Positions 8,627 to 16,549 of a DNA stretch of 32,179 nucleotides are shown one piece after another. The stretch spans positions 17,249 to 49,427 of the forward strand of contig PBOG01000073.1 in NCBI GenBank assembly GCA_002724245.1, given 5' to 3'. The position numbers were made by a program, and so were the translations under genes. This stretch comes from Planctomycetaceae bacterium. GTDB taxonomy: Bacteria > Planctomycetota > Planctomycetia > Pirellulales > Pirellulaceae. Each line of letters starts with the position of its first letter. Positions within the stretch are counted from its first letter, which is position 1. The notes under the pieces are model-generated. The model made no database searches and was not told the origin of the DNA. It saw nothing but the letters and a program-made list of their open reading frames with translations.

Positions 8627-9793
8627 CTACACGCGCAAGAAAGCTCCTTGACGGTACAGTGACCGGCAGAGCAACATCGCGAACAAGAGTCCCAGAACGG
8701 AAACAGAGAGTGGTCCGTACGGCTCAATTTGCTCCACCATCTGGGGAGGGATCACGCCTTGGGCGATGGTCCAGGCAGGACTCGCGCGGTACACGAGGCT
8801 CGAGAAACCGCCCACGAAATTCTGCAGCATGTAGATCGTAATACAGTTGGTCCCAATCCATACAAATGGCTGGGCCCAGAAGCGAATTTTCCAGACATCG
8901 ATTACCAGGTAGAACACGGCCAACAGCAGGAAGCTCCAGCCACCTGCCAGGAGTACATAGGATGAAGTCCAGAGCTTTTTGATAATCGGAAAGTGCATTC
9001 CCCAGAAATGACCACCGGCCAGGCACAATCCTCCCAACACAAGCAGATAAAACAACTTCTTCCATGCTGCCGAGCTTTCGTTTTGAATGACCAGCCCGGC
9101 TAGCATCCCCAACAGTCCTGTGGCGATAGCGGGCAAGGTGCTCAACAGGCCTTCGGGGTCCCAGTCGCCGTCCCACTTGTATCCTGGGAGATAGTGTTGG
9201 TCGATGTAATTCGCTAGATTCATGCCTTCCTGGAAGTTGCCTCTCCCGTGTTCGGGGACATCAATAAAGGTCATGGCGGCCCAATAGCCACCGAGTAGCA
9301 CGGCACTGATTGCCAGCAATCCCCGGAACCGAAAATGAATGAACAACAGGCCGCTAAACAGGTAGCAAATTGCGATTCTCTGCAGGACCCCGACATAACG
9401 GAACGACTCAGGATCGCCACGGCCGCCATAGTAGATCAAACCCAGGACATAGAGTGCAAGTGAACGAAACAGAACGCGCCGGTAGGCAGCCACTTTTCCC
9501 CGCTGGGTAATCACTTTCGTTAACGAAAAGACAGCCGATGTTCCCATCAGGAACACAAACAGCGGGAAAATCAGGTCCCAGAAGTGGAAGCCCTCCCAGG
9601 CGACATGCGTCAGCTGTTCGGCGATCAGTTCCAGCCTTTGCGGATCGATTCCTTGCAGTTTTTCGGACTTTGCGAGTTCCTGGATTCCGTGTACCAGGCT
9701 ACTTGCGCCCATAATCCAGAACATGTCGAACCCGCGCAAGGCGTCGATCGATACGATACGGCGTAAAGCGGGCGACTCTTGCATGGTGGCCAT
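8627..9793 (-). CDS. HGSNAT/NagX-like multi-pass membrane acyltransferase (DUF5009/DUF1624 type)
   Basis: A 388-residue integral membrane protein resembling heparan-alpha-glucosaminide N-acetyltransferase. In that family an acetyl group is carried across the membrane onto an amino sugar. The hallmark N-terminal IVSIDALRGFDMFWIMG is at about 13-29, followed by WEGFHFWDLIFPLFVFLMG. The family motifs LLSTLPAIATGLLGMLAG and KKLWTSSYVLLAGGWS come later, along with about ten hydrophobic segments and WIGTNCITIYMLQN near the C-terminus. The ATG at 9793 is preceded by AGGA eight or nine bases upstream, within a tandemly duplicated 16-mer. An internal Met at codon 4 is an alternative start. The upstream neighbour on the same strand is the deiminase-like gene, 428 bases away, so co-transcription is uncertain. 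Family membership is strong; the acceptor sugar is unknown. Confidence 0.88.
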   Translation of the reverse strand: MATMQESPALRRIVSIDALRGFDMFWIMGASSLVHGIQELAKSEKLQGIDPQRLELIAEQLTHVAWEGFHFWDLIFPLFVFLMGTSAVFSLTKVITQRGKVAAYRRVLFRSLALYVLGLIYYGGRGDPESFRYVGVLQRIAICYLFSGLLFIHFRFRGLLAISAVLLGGYWAAMTFIDVPEHGRGNFQEGMNLANYIDQHYLPGYKWDGDWDPEGLLSTLPAIATGLLGMLAGLVIQNESSAAWKKLFYLLVLGGLCLAGGHFWGMHFPIIKKLWTSSYVLLAGGWSFLLLAVFYLVIDVWKIRFWAQPFVWIGTNCITIYMLQNFVGGFSSLVYRASPAWTIAQGVIPPQMVEQIEPYGPLSVSVLGLLFAMLLCRSLYRQGAFLRV

Positions 9794-9796
9794 GGT

Positions 9797-9828
9797 GAAG
9801 TCCTGTCGAAATGAAGTCCTGTCGAAAT
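9797..9828. repeat. Perfect tandem duplication of a 16-mer
   Basis: The unit gaagtcctgtcgaaat occurs twice head to tail at 9797-9812 and 9813-9828, just upstream of the minus-strand acyltransferase start. On the coding strand each unit contains CAGGACTTC, so the duplication doubles the candidate ribosome-binding sequence AGGA. Confidence 0.9.
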
Positions 9829-10221
9829 TACGCCACAGCCCAGCCGCGATTACAGAGCCGTTCCGCAGTTCATATTACAGTTCATATTAATCCGACAGGG
9901 GCCTTAAAGACGAGCTTTCTTTTTTCTGGCAACAAATTATCTGTTAGCCGGATCGCCGTAGAGCCGCTGCCGTACGGTTGTTTCATTGAATCGTCCAGAC
10001 CAAACCGCAGGGTATAAAACGCACTGCGGTAACCGGTCCGATTTCCGGTCGCCAGGTACAGCGCGGAGTGTTCTGGTGCGAATGACCAGCGGTTTGGCCG
10101 GTGGGGATTTCCTGTTCTTGAATTCAGGGCGCTGTATTCTGGAAGCCCGAAGTGCTCCGGGTCACCGGATCGTCTTCTGATCGCTTTGTGTGTGCGCAGA
10201 GAAATCACTCGCGCTCGACTA
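9829..10221. other. Intergenic region; unsupported 108-codon minus-strand reading frame
   Basis: No recognised gene lies here. A minus-strand reading frame (10208 down to 9882, 108 codons) shows fair codon texture and an internal near-repeat, PEYSALNSRTGNPHRPNR against PEHSALYLATGNRTGYR, but I know no family it matches. On the DNA level, ccaaaccgc at 10000-10008 and gcggtttgg at 10089-10097 form a nine-base inverted repeat flanking an inner accgg/ccggt pair. A small structured RNA or a decayed short repeat element is as likely as a gene. Confidence 0.3.
9866..9889. repeat. Perfect tandem duplication of a 12-mer
   Basis: The unit cagttcatatta is present twice in direct succession at 9866-9877 and 9878-9889, only 37 bases beyond the duplicated 16-mer and still in the upstream region of the minus-strand acyltransferase gene. 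It is AT-rich and could overlap the promoter. Confidence 0.9.
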
Positions 10222-11622
10222 TTAGTGTCGTTCTAATGGCATCGTCAGGCAATGTGGGCCGCCGTTGGCACGCATGAGTTCTGTAGCAGCGAAGGTATCT
10301 ACCTGGATTCCAGCTGACCGCAAATTGGAGTTGGTATGGGGGTTGCCAGCATAACTTACCAGATGCGCCGGGCGCAGCGCGACGACGTTGGCTGCCATGA
10401 AGCGGGCCTCTCGAATCACGCGTTCGGTGGTGTACCTGAGAGAATTGCCATGGGGTGGCAGCTGGCCACCAACGTAATTCACTTCGTAACCCTGAGCTTT
10501 CAGGTAGTCGAGAAGTTTTACTCTTCCGAGGGTTCGGTCTGGTTTGCCAGAGCCGGCCTGGAACCGGGTAATCCAGCCGACATTTTGAACTTCGTTGAGC
10601 ATTGCAATCCGTTCCGGTCGCGACAGCCGCTCGATTCTGGAAAGCCCTATCAGGATTTCTAGAAGTGGATTGTTACGGGCGTGTTGTTGTTCCAGCAGAT
10701 AGGGAATTGCCAGCACTCGTTTGTGGTCCACGAAATTAAGCAGGCAGTCGAGATGGTAGAAGATGGATTGCAGGCCACTCCATTCACCCGGCCATTGTTC
10801 AACGCTTGGCATTTGTACCGCAATGACATCCATCTCAAGAACCTTGGCAAGACGTATGGCCGCTTCTTGCTGTGTTGCGTTTCCGATGCCGACCAACAGT
10901 GTCTTTTTGTCGGCAAGCAGGACGTCGCCACCTTCTACGTAGACTTGCTCGGTGATGGCGTCGAATACAATTGGGTATTTGTCCAGTGTTGTGGCATTCC
11001 GAAATATGAACCGGGTGAGCGCGGACTCGAATGCGCGACGATCATGATTGAAATTACAGATGACCACACCACGAGGTGTCATTACCGCAAGGTCTCTCGT
11101 GAAAAAGAGTGTTGTTGTGGGACTTGTCGCCGGGTTTAGCAGGCCAGAATCGTCTCGCTGATAAACAAACCGATCGTCAATTCCTAGTAGAGATTGCGCC
11201 GTGACATGGGCTTCGTGCTTCACGAGCCGTGGGGCATTGTTTTGCAGCCATGCAGTAAATGCACCGTTTGCACGACAACGCTTGATGGACTCCTCGAGGA
11301 GCTGTTCAAAGTATAAAACTTCGATGCCGTGACGGGTTAGTTGCGCCACGAAATGCTTGTGTTGGATCGCCGCTTCTGGCCGCAGTAACTCCCACGTCAA
11401 CATCGAATGCTGTCCACTGAACATGGGGAAGGTCCGCAGGGTTTCCGGACCGGGTGGATGTACAAGTACTCGCTTTAGAGGGGCTATTTCCGACGAGACG
11501 AAATGCGGGTTTGATCCATCCGCGTTTTCTGACTGAGGTAGCTGGGACGCTTGCGGACCGGCCGTCAAACGACTGGCTGTGGTGGCGGTCAGGGCGGTGA
11601 TGAGAAAGTTACGGCGGTGCAT
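10222..11622 (-). CDS. Exported arginine deiminase / amidinotransferase-superfamily protein
   Basis: A 466-residue guanidine-modifying (pentein fold) enzyme, most like arginine deiminase, which hydrolyses arginine to citrulline and ammonia. From the ATG at 11622 it starts with a twin-arginine-type signal (HRRNFLITALTATTASRLTA). Catalytic landmarks are Asp177 in FFTRDLAV, Glu230 in VEGGDVLL, His290 and Asp292 in FYHLDCLLNF, and the nucleophile Cys458 in NGGPHCLTMPLER. The full deiminase set is therefore present. MRANGG is also in the usual place before the cysteine. AGG and GGGA lie just upstream of 11622. A longer frame from 11709 would bury the signal peptide behind 29 residues, so I reject it. 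Bacterial arginine deiminases are normally cytoplasmic and about 410 residues, so the signal sequence is unusual. No arcB/arcC/arcD-like genes are nearby. A peptidyl or other guanidino substrate is possible. Confidence 0.85.
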   Translation of the reverse strand: MHRRNFLITALTATTASRLTAGPQASQLPQSENADGSNPHFVSSEIAPLKRVLVHPPGPETLRTFPMFSGQHSMLTWELLRPEAAIQHKHFVAQLTRHGIEVLYFEQLLEESIKRCRANGAFTAWLQNNAPRLVKHEAHVTAQSLLGIDDRFVYQRDDSGLLNPATSPTTTLFFTRDLAVMTPRGVVICNFNHDRRAFESALTRFIFRNATTLDKYPIVFDAITEQVYVEGGDVLLADKKTLLVGIGNATQQEAAIRLAKVLEMDVIAVQMPSVEQWPGEWSGLQSIFYHLDCLLNFVDHKRVLAIPYLLEQQHARNNPLLEILIGLSRIERLSRPERIAMLNEVQNVGWITRFQAGSGKPDRTLGRVKLLDYLKAQGYEVNYVGGQLPPHGNSLRYTTERVIREARFMAANVVALRPAHLVSYAGNPHTNSNLRSAGIQVDTFAATELMRANGGPHCLTMPLERH

Positions 11623-11935
11623 TCGTTTCCCTGCCTGTACCGGATTTGGGCGATTCTGGTCTACTGCCCCCGAAAGCATAGCTTGCAGTGGCCACACTGA
11701 GGGTAACAAAAAGGCCAGTTTTCCTGGAGACAGCGCGGTTGGTGGCCTGTGGCTCTTCCTGCATGGGCGCAGGAGTTTTTATGAGATTCACTTGCGTCGA
11801 GGGCGCCACAGTGCTGGCAGTCCGCGGCGAATCACTGATTTGTCCGTCGACCGGCCATTCCAGTCCGTTGGTCCAGTTGGAGTTGATTTGAATTCCTGGA
11901 CTGGGACAATAGCGGCTTGGGTTGTATTTTGTGCT
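11609..11935 (-). CDS. Possible small gene overlapping the deiminase start (uncertain)
   Basis: On the minus strand a frame runs from about 11935 to a TAA at 11609-11611, overlapping the first codons of the deiminase-like gene by 14 bases, as operonic genes often do. It encodes about 108 residues including YNPSRYCPSPGIQINSNW and NGLEWPVDGQ, then a Ser/Thr/Pro-rich stretch and a short hydrophobic segment (GLFVTLSVATASYAFGG) near the C-terminus. Codon texture looks plausible, but the only upstream ATG codons fall inside the divergent DUF1549 gene. No convincing start or known family is seen. I list it as a candidate only; it would otherwise leave a 336-base divergent promoter region. Confidence 0.22.
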   Translation of the reverse strand, partial: STKYNPSRYCPSPGIQINSNWTNGLEWPVDGQISDSPRTASTVAPSTQVNLIKTPAPMQEEPQATNRAVSRKTGLFVTLSVATASYAFGGSRPESPKSGTGRETNAPP

Positions 11936-11958
11936 CGCCGGATTTCTTGGAGATTTCC

Positions 11959-13635
11959 ATGCTCTCAGCATTCTTCCGGATCGCATGGTTGTGGTGTGTT
12001 GTGCCGTTAATCTGGACGGACGGGTTGTTGGCATCCGATGCGTTGGAGATTGCACAACGCATTGATGCGTCGATCGATGCCAAATTGCGGACAGAAAAAA
12101 TCGCTACCGCGGTTCCCGCGGGCGAAGCCGAGTTCTTGCGCAGGGTCTATCTCGATTTGACGGGGCGGATTCCCACGGCCGACCAGGCTGCCCGATATCT
12201 CGACCGTTCTCATGCCAGTCAACGTACGCAGTTGATTGACGAATTGCTGGCATCGCCAAAGTATGGCGAGCATTTCGGTCGCGTTTGGCGCGATTGGATT
12301 GCTCCCGCCGAACTTCCTTCCGAAGGAAACGGTGGCAATCAGCCGATCGCAGCAACGCGAAAACTGGGTGTGTGGTTTGGAGAGCAATTCAATCAGAACG
12401 AATCCTGGGATCGTCTGGTCTATTCTGTGCTCACCGTAGATGGCGAACTGGCGGATCATCCACAGGCCTTGTTCTACTCGTTAGTCGGCACGGATACGGG
12501 AATTCCTCAACCGGCGGGCGCAACACGCGCTGTGGGAACATTGTTCCTGGGATTGCAACTCCAGTGCGCTGAATGCCATGACGATCCGTTTCGTACCTGG
12601 AAGCAAAGCGACTTTTGGGGTGCTGCTGCCTTTTTCCGTAACACCGAAGCGACTTTCGATGGCCGCTACTTTGCCAGTGTGACTGAAACGTTTGGTAAAG
12701 AAACTTCTGCGAAAGGCAAACGTTCGAGCAAGAAGACGACGCGCAATGACCGAGCACCGAACGGGTCGATTACCATTCCTTCGGCTTCTTTCACCAATAG
12801 TGGAACGGTGATTTCGGGAAAATTTCCTGCAGGCGAGGCCTTGGCGGCCGAAGCTCGCCAACCGCTACGTCCAATACTGGCGGAGTGGATTGTTTCGCCG
12901 GAAAATCCCTACTTCAGTCGAGCCTTTGTGAACCGGATGTGGTCGTATTTTTTCGTGCGTGGGATCGTTAATCCGATCGATGATTTTCGGCCAGATAACC
13001 CGCCCACGCACCCTGAAATACTGGACTTGTTGGCCGCCGAATTTCGGTCGTCTGGTTTCGATGTCAAACATCTGATCCGCTGTATTCTCAATGCGCGTGT
13101 TTATCAGCGCGGCAACGGTAGCGATCCCAAATCTGCCCCACAGCAATTGGCGAAGCAGGCCGATTGGTTTGCCCGCTACCCACTGAAACTGATCTCCACA
13201 GACATGTTATTTGAGTCACTTAAGTTGGCGCTCGAGGACCCGGGACTCGACCTGCGGACTGTCGACCCAGCACTCTCGAGTAAATTCGGCGAAAGTACGC
13301 CGATCGGTGATGCCTATCAGGAATTCACGCGTCTGTTTGAGACCAACGAAAATGATCCCACAGATTTTCGACACGGTATTCCACAATTTCTGGCGTTAAT
13401 GAATCATCCTCGGATTGGTGATGGTGGGAAAAAGGTAGAGCGATTACTGAAAGCGAAGTTGGAATCGACGGCCATTATTGAGCAACTCTATCTAGGGACG
13501 TTGTCGCGACGGCCTGCAAGTGAAGAAACAGACGAGGCGATACGCTTTGTCCAGGCAAGTTCAACTCCGCGGGTTGGCTACAACGGGCTGTTATGGATGC
13601 TGATCAATCGCAGCGAATTTCTTTTGATCCGCTGA
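11959..13635 (+). CDS. Secreted DUF1549/DUF1553 protein, short form without PSCyt1 (pair 2, first gene)
   Basis: A 558-residue exported protein starting at the ATG at 11959, which has GGAG nine bases upstream. A Sec signal peptide covers about residues 1-26. DUF1549 follows directly (FLRRVYLDLTGRIPTADQA, LLASPKYGEHFGRVWRDW), and its CXXCH is CAECHDDPF at 203-207. A lysine-rich linker (KGKRSSKKTTRN) precedes DUF1553 (AFVNRMWSYFFVRGIVNP, PTHPEILDLLAAEF, HLIRCILNARVYQ). Unlike the other three homologues in the window, it has no N-terminal PSCyt1 cytochrome and no LamG-like insert, so it retains a single heme-type motif, with CHDD replacing CHDH. It is followed after 40 bases by a DUF1501 gene of a divergent subtype. 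An in-frame start at 11917 would add 14 residues ahead of the signal and is less likely. Confidence 0.9.
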   Translation: MLSAFFRIAWLWCVVPLIWTDGLLASDALEIAQRIDASIDAKLRTEKIATAVPAGEAEFLRRVYLDLTGRIPTADQAARYLDRSHASQRTQLIDELLASPKYGEHFGRVWRDWIAPAELPSEGNGGNQPIAATRKLGVWFGEQFNQNESWDRLVYSVLTVDGELADHPQALFYSLVGTDTGIPQPAGATRAVGTLFLGLQLQCAECHDDPFRTWKQSDFWGAAAFFRNTEATFDGRYFASVTETFGKETSAKGKRSSKKTTRNDRAPNGSITIPSASFTNSGTVISGKFPAGEALAAEARQPLRPILAEWIVSPENPYFSRAFVNRMWSYFFVRGIVNPIDDFRPDNPPTHPEILDLLAAEFRSSGFDVKHLIRCILNARVYQRGNGSDPKSAPQQLAKQADWFARYPLKLISTDMLFESLKLALEDPGLDLRTVDPALSSKFGESTPIGDAYQEFTRLFETNENDPTDFRHGIPQFLALMNHPRIGDGGKKVERLLKAKLESTAIIEQLYLGTLSRRPASEETDEAIRFVQASSTPRVGYNGLLWMLINRSEFLLIR

Positions 13636-13675
13636 ATTGTGTCGCACAGGATCTTGCGAAAAAGGGAACCGAATT

Positions 13676-14956
13676 ATGATGAAAGCCAGCTGGCAACCGT
13701 GTCGCCGTGACGTGTTAAAGCTTTCTTCGGCAGGTTTGTTGACGAACGCTTCGGTGCCGTGGTTTGAAGCACTGGCAACGGATGCACAACAACAAAGTGG
13801 CCGGGCTCCCAAGGCTTGTATTTTACTGTGGATGGATGGTGGTCCGAGCCAGCAGCACACATTTGATCCCAAGCCGCGCGGTGAATTTGGATCGATCTCG
13901 ACATCGGTGCCGGGGATCCACATATGTGAGCACTTGCCGCAGATGTCCCAGGTGATGGATGAAGTTGCTCTGATTCGATCGATGAGCACGGGCGAGGGTG
14001 ACCACTATCGGGCGAAATATTACTTGCATACAGGATTCCAGAGAGTTGGTGGGTTTGAACATCCCGCGATTGGGTGTATTGCGTCACACGAAAACGGAGA
14101 TCCTGCCAATGACCTGCCGAGTTTTGTGACGATTGACGCAGGATACGATAAAGGCAATGGCGGGCGGTTGTATCGGTCTGTTCCCAGCTATCTTGGTGCG
14201 CGTCATGCGCCGCTGGCCGTGAGGCACCCTGACACGGGGCTTGAGAATCAACCTGCGGATGCGGGCGATGTCGAATTGTCGAGGCGATTGGCCTTACTTG
14301 CACGCGGCGAGCAGCGGTTTGCGCAGCAGTACGCCAACCCACTTGTCCGCCAGAAACAGACGGCCTTTGACCGCGCTGTTTCGTTGATGCGGTCCAGTGC
14401 GGTAACCGCCTTTGACGTGGATGATGAATCTCCAGCACTCCGTGCTGCGTATGGCTCGCATCGATTTGGCAAGGCGTGTTTGATGGCGCGAAGGTTGGTT
14501 GAGCGCGGTGCTTCTTTTATTGAAATTTTCCATCGCGGTTGGGACGACCACGAAGGGGCTGCACAACGTGTTAAACCACGGATGGGATGGATGGATCCCG
14601 CCATGGCGACACTCATTACTGACCTGAAAAGTCGTGGTTTACTCGAACGGACCTTGATTATCTGGATGGGTGAGTTCGGTCGCGGTCCTGTTAATGGCAA
14701 GGATCACTACGCACGAGCCTGGACAACAATGTTGGCTGGTGCAGGACTCAAGACGGGCCAGGTGGTTGGTCGGACGGATGAAAAGACCCGGCATACCGGT
14801 GGTACGGTCGTTGACCGTCCGGTAAGCGTCCCTGATTTCTTCGCGACCATTTGCCAGGCACTAGATGTCGATCCGGCGAAAGAGTTTCACGCACCCGGCA
14901 ATCGGCCGATGCCGATTGTTGATCCTGATGGCTCTGCCATCACGGAGCTTTTTTGA
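13676..14956 (+). CDS. DUF1501 protein, divergent subtype (pair 2, second gene)
   Basis: A 426-residue exported protein of the DUF1501 family. ATG codons at 13676 and 13679 both follow AGGGA. The N-terminus has a Tat-like signal, CRRDVLKLSSAGLLTNASVP. Landmarks are WMDGGPSQQHTFDPKP, RGWDDHEG, GEFGRGPVNGKDHYARAW, MLAGAGLKTG and the C-terminal VSVPDFFATICQALDVDP. Compared with the other DUF1501 proteins here, the HxDxFD-type motif reads QQHTFD, the histidine cluster is reduced to KDHYA, and the C-terminal end lacks the RLTDV segment. It belongs to the subtype that accompanies short DUF1549/DUF1553 proteins. It ends 135 bases from the convergent pair 3. Confidence 0.92.
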   Translation: MMKASWQPCRRDVLKLSSAGLLTNASVPWFEALATDAQQQSGRAPKACILLWMDGGPSQQHTFDPKPRGEFGSISTSVPGIHICEHLPQMSQVMDEVALIRSMSTGEGDHYRAKYYLHTGFQRVGGFEHPAIGCIASHENGDPANDLPSFVTIDAGYDKGNGGRLYRSVPSYLGARHAPLAVRHPDTGLENQPADAGDVELSRRLALLARGEQRFAQQYANPLVRQKQTAFDRAVSLMRSSAVTAFDVDDESPALRAAYGSHRFGKACLMARRLVERGASFIEIFHRGWDDHEGAAQRVKPRMGWMDPAMATLITDLKSRGLLERTLIIWMGEFGRGPVNGKDHYARAWTTMLAGAGLKTGQVVGRTDEKTRHTGGTVVDRPVSVPDFFATICQALDVDPAKEFHAPGNRPMPIVDPDGSAITELF

Positions 14957-15091
14957 CGCATTTGGGGGTACTCGGCAGAGCCAGTGGGTTGCGGAGATTG
15001 TGCGCTTGAAATGATGTACTTGCGGGCTCTGGTGCGAAACTCGATGGGCCCCAAGAGGTTCGCTCATTTTGATTTATCCGTCGGTCGCACT

Positions 15092-16543
15092 TCAAATCAA
15101 GATGTCGCTTAGTACCTGGCCGTGCACATCGGTGAGGCGGAAATCGCGCCCCGCATAGTGGTAAGTAAGTTCCTCATGATCCAGGCCGAGAATGTGCAGA
15201 ATTGTTGCGTGCAAGTCGTGGACATGGACCGGGTTTTCGACAACCAGATTGCCGTATTCGTCGCTTTGGCCGTACAGTGTGCCCCCGCGTATACCGCCTC
15301 CCGCGAGCAGACAAGTAAACGCTGAGTTATGGTGATTGCGTCCCTTTTCGTTTTTTGTGCCAGCTGGTGCACGTCCGAATTCGGTACAAATGGCTACCAG
15401 TGTTTCGTCGAACATGCCACGGAGCTTGAGATCCTGGATTAATGCCGCCAGCGGCTGATCGATTTGCCTGGCTAGATTCCGGTGGTGCGCCATATCACCG
15501 TGCGAGTCCCAGTTGCCACCGGATCCTGTGTGGACGACTTCGACTACACGCACCCCATGTTCTACCATTCGCCTGGCGGCGAGCAGTTGCCAGGCAATCG
15601 ATTGTTTGTCACCAGCTTGAATGCCGTACCGGCTTCTGGCACCGTTGGTTTCGCTTTCCAAATCAAGTACCTGGGGAGCGACCTTCATCATGCCCGCTGC
15701 GGTGTTAAATGTTGCAATTCTCGCGTCCAGCTGTGGATCGTTCTGTCGTTCAATCAAATGTTTACGGTTTAGTTTTTGCAGCATCTCTTGTTCCAGCTCA
15801 CGCAGGGACAGTGATGGCAACGGGCTTTTCAAATGTGGGACCGGGTCGTTACCTGGAATGAGACGAGTTCCCGTGTGATAAGCAGGAAGAAAACTTGCGT
15901 CCCAGACCTGGCTTCCCATATAGGGCAGGGCCGACGCCAGGACAACAAAGGGAGGTAGATTGAGATTGTGCGTCCCCAGCCCGTAACTGATCCAGGAACC
16001 GATACTGGGCATCGGTATCGTGGTCAAACCGCAGTGCATGGCCAGTGTTGCCTGGCCATGACTGATATGATCGGTGACCATGGAGCGGATGACCGCCATG
16101 TCGTCGATGGTGCTCCCCAGCATGGGGAACAGCTCACTGACCATCAGGCCTGCATTGCCTTTTGGAGAAAAACGAAACGGAGAAGCGTTCAGATAAAACG
16201 GCCTGCCTCGCCAGTCCATTACTTTTCCGTGGTCTGCTTGCAATCGAGGTTTATAGTCAAACGAGTCAATGTGCGACAAACCACCCGTCAAGTTAACCAG
16301 AATCAAGTTTTTTGCGCGGGCTGGAAAATGTGAAGGTCTTGGTGCCAGTGGGTGTGCCCCTTCCTGGCGGGCAGCCTGGACAAGTTGCGGTCGCAATATC
16401 CGTTGGTCGAATAACGCGACTGCTGAACCACTAGTGAGGGTGCGCATGAATTCACGACGCGAACGGTGGCGTTGATAGTCTGGCGCAGATCCGTCCGTTG
16501 TAGTGGTCGAGGGATGGTGACCGCCGTGACTTTTGTCTGTCAT
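15092..16543 (-). CDS. Tat-exported DUF1501 protein (pair 3, second gene)
   Basis: A 483-residue member of the DUF1501 family. A longer N-region, rich in His, Ser and Thr, precedes the Tat motif SRREFMRTLTSGSAVALF. Landmarks are LTGGLSHIDSFDYKP, GNWDSHGDMAHH, TEFGRAPAGTKNEKGRNHHN, LLAGGGIRGGTLYGQSDEYG, DLHATILHILGLDHEELTYHYAGRDFRLTDV and the end, VLSDILI. It begins only six bases after the stop of its cytochrome partner, so the two are tightly coupled. It is very similar in plan to the pair 1 protein, suggesting duplication of the whole unit. Confidence 0.93.
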   Translation of the reverse strand: MTDKSHGGHHPSTTTTDGSAPDYQRHRSRREFMRTLTSGSAVALFDQRILRPQLVQAARQEGAHPLAPRPSHFPARAKNLILVNLTGGLSHIDSFDYKPRLQADHGKVMDWRGRPFYLNASPFRFSPKGNAGLMVSELFPMLGSTIDDMAVIRSMVTDHISHGQATLAMHCGLTTIPMPSIGSWISYGLGTHNLNLPPFVVLASALPYMGSQVWDASFLPAYHTGTRLIPGNDPVPHLKSPLPSLSLRELEQEMLQKLNRKHLIERQNDPQLDARIATFNTAAGMMKVAPQVLDLESETNGARSRYGIQAGDKQSIAWQLLAARRMVEHGVRVVEVVHTGSGGNWDSHGDMAHHRNLARQIDQPLAALIQDLKLRGMFDETLVAICTEFGRAPAGTKNEKGRNHHNSAFTCLLAGGGIRGGTLYGQSDEYGNLVVENPVHVHDLHATILHILGLDHEELTYHYAGRDFRLTDVHGQVLSDILI

Positions 16544-16549
16544 TGCCTG

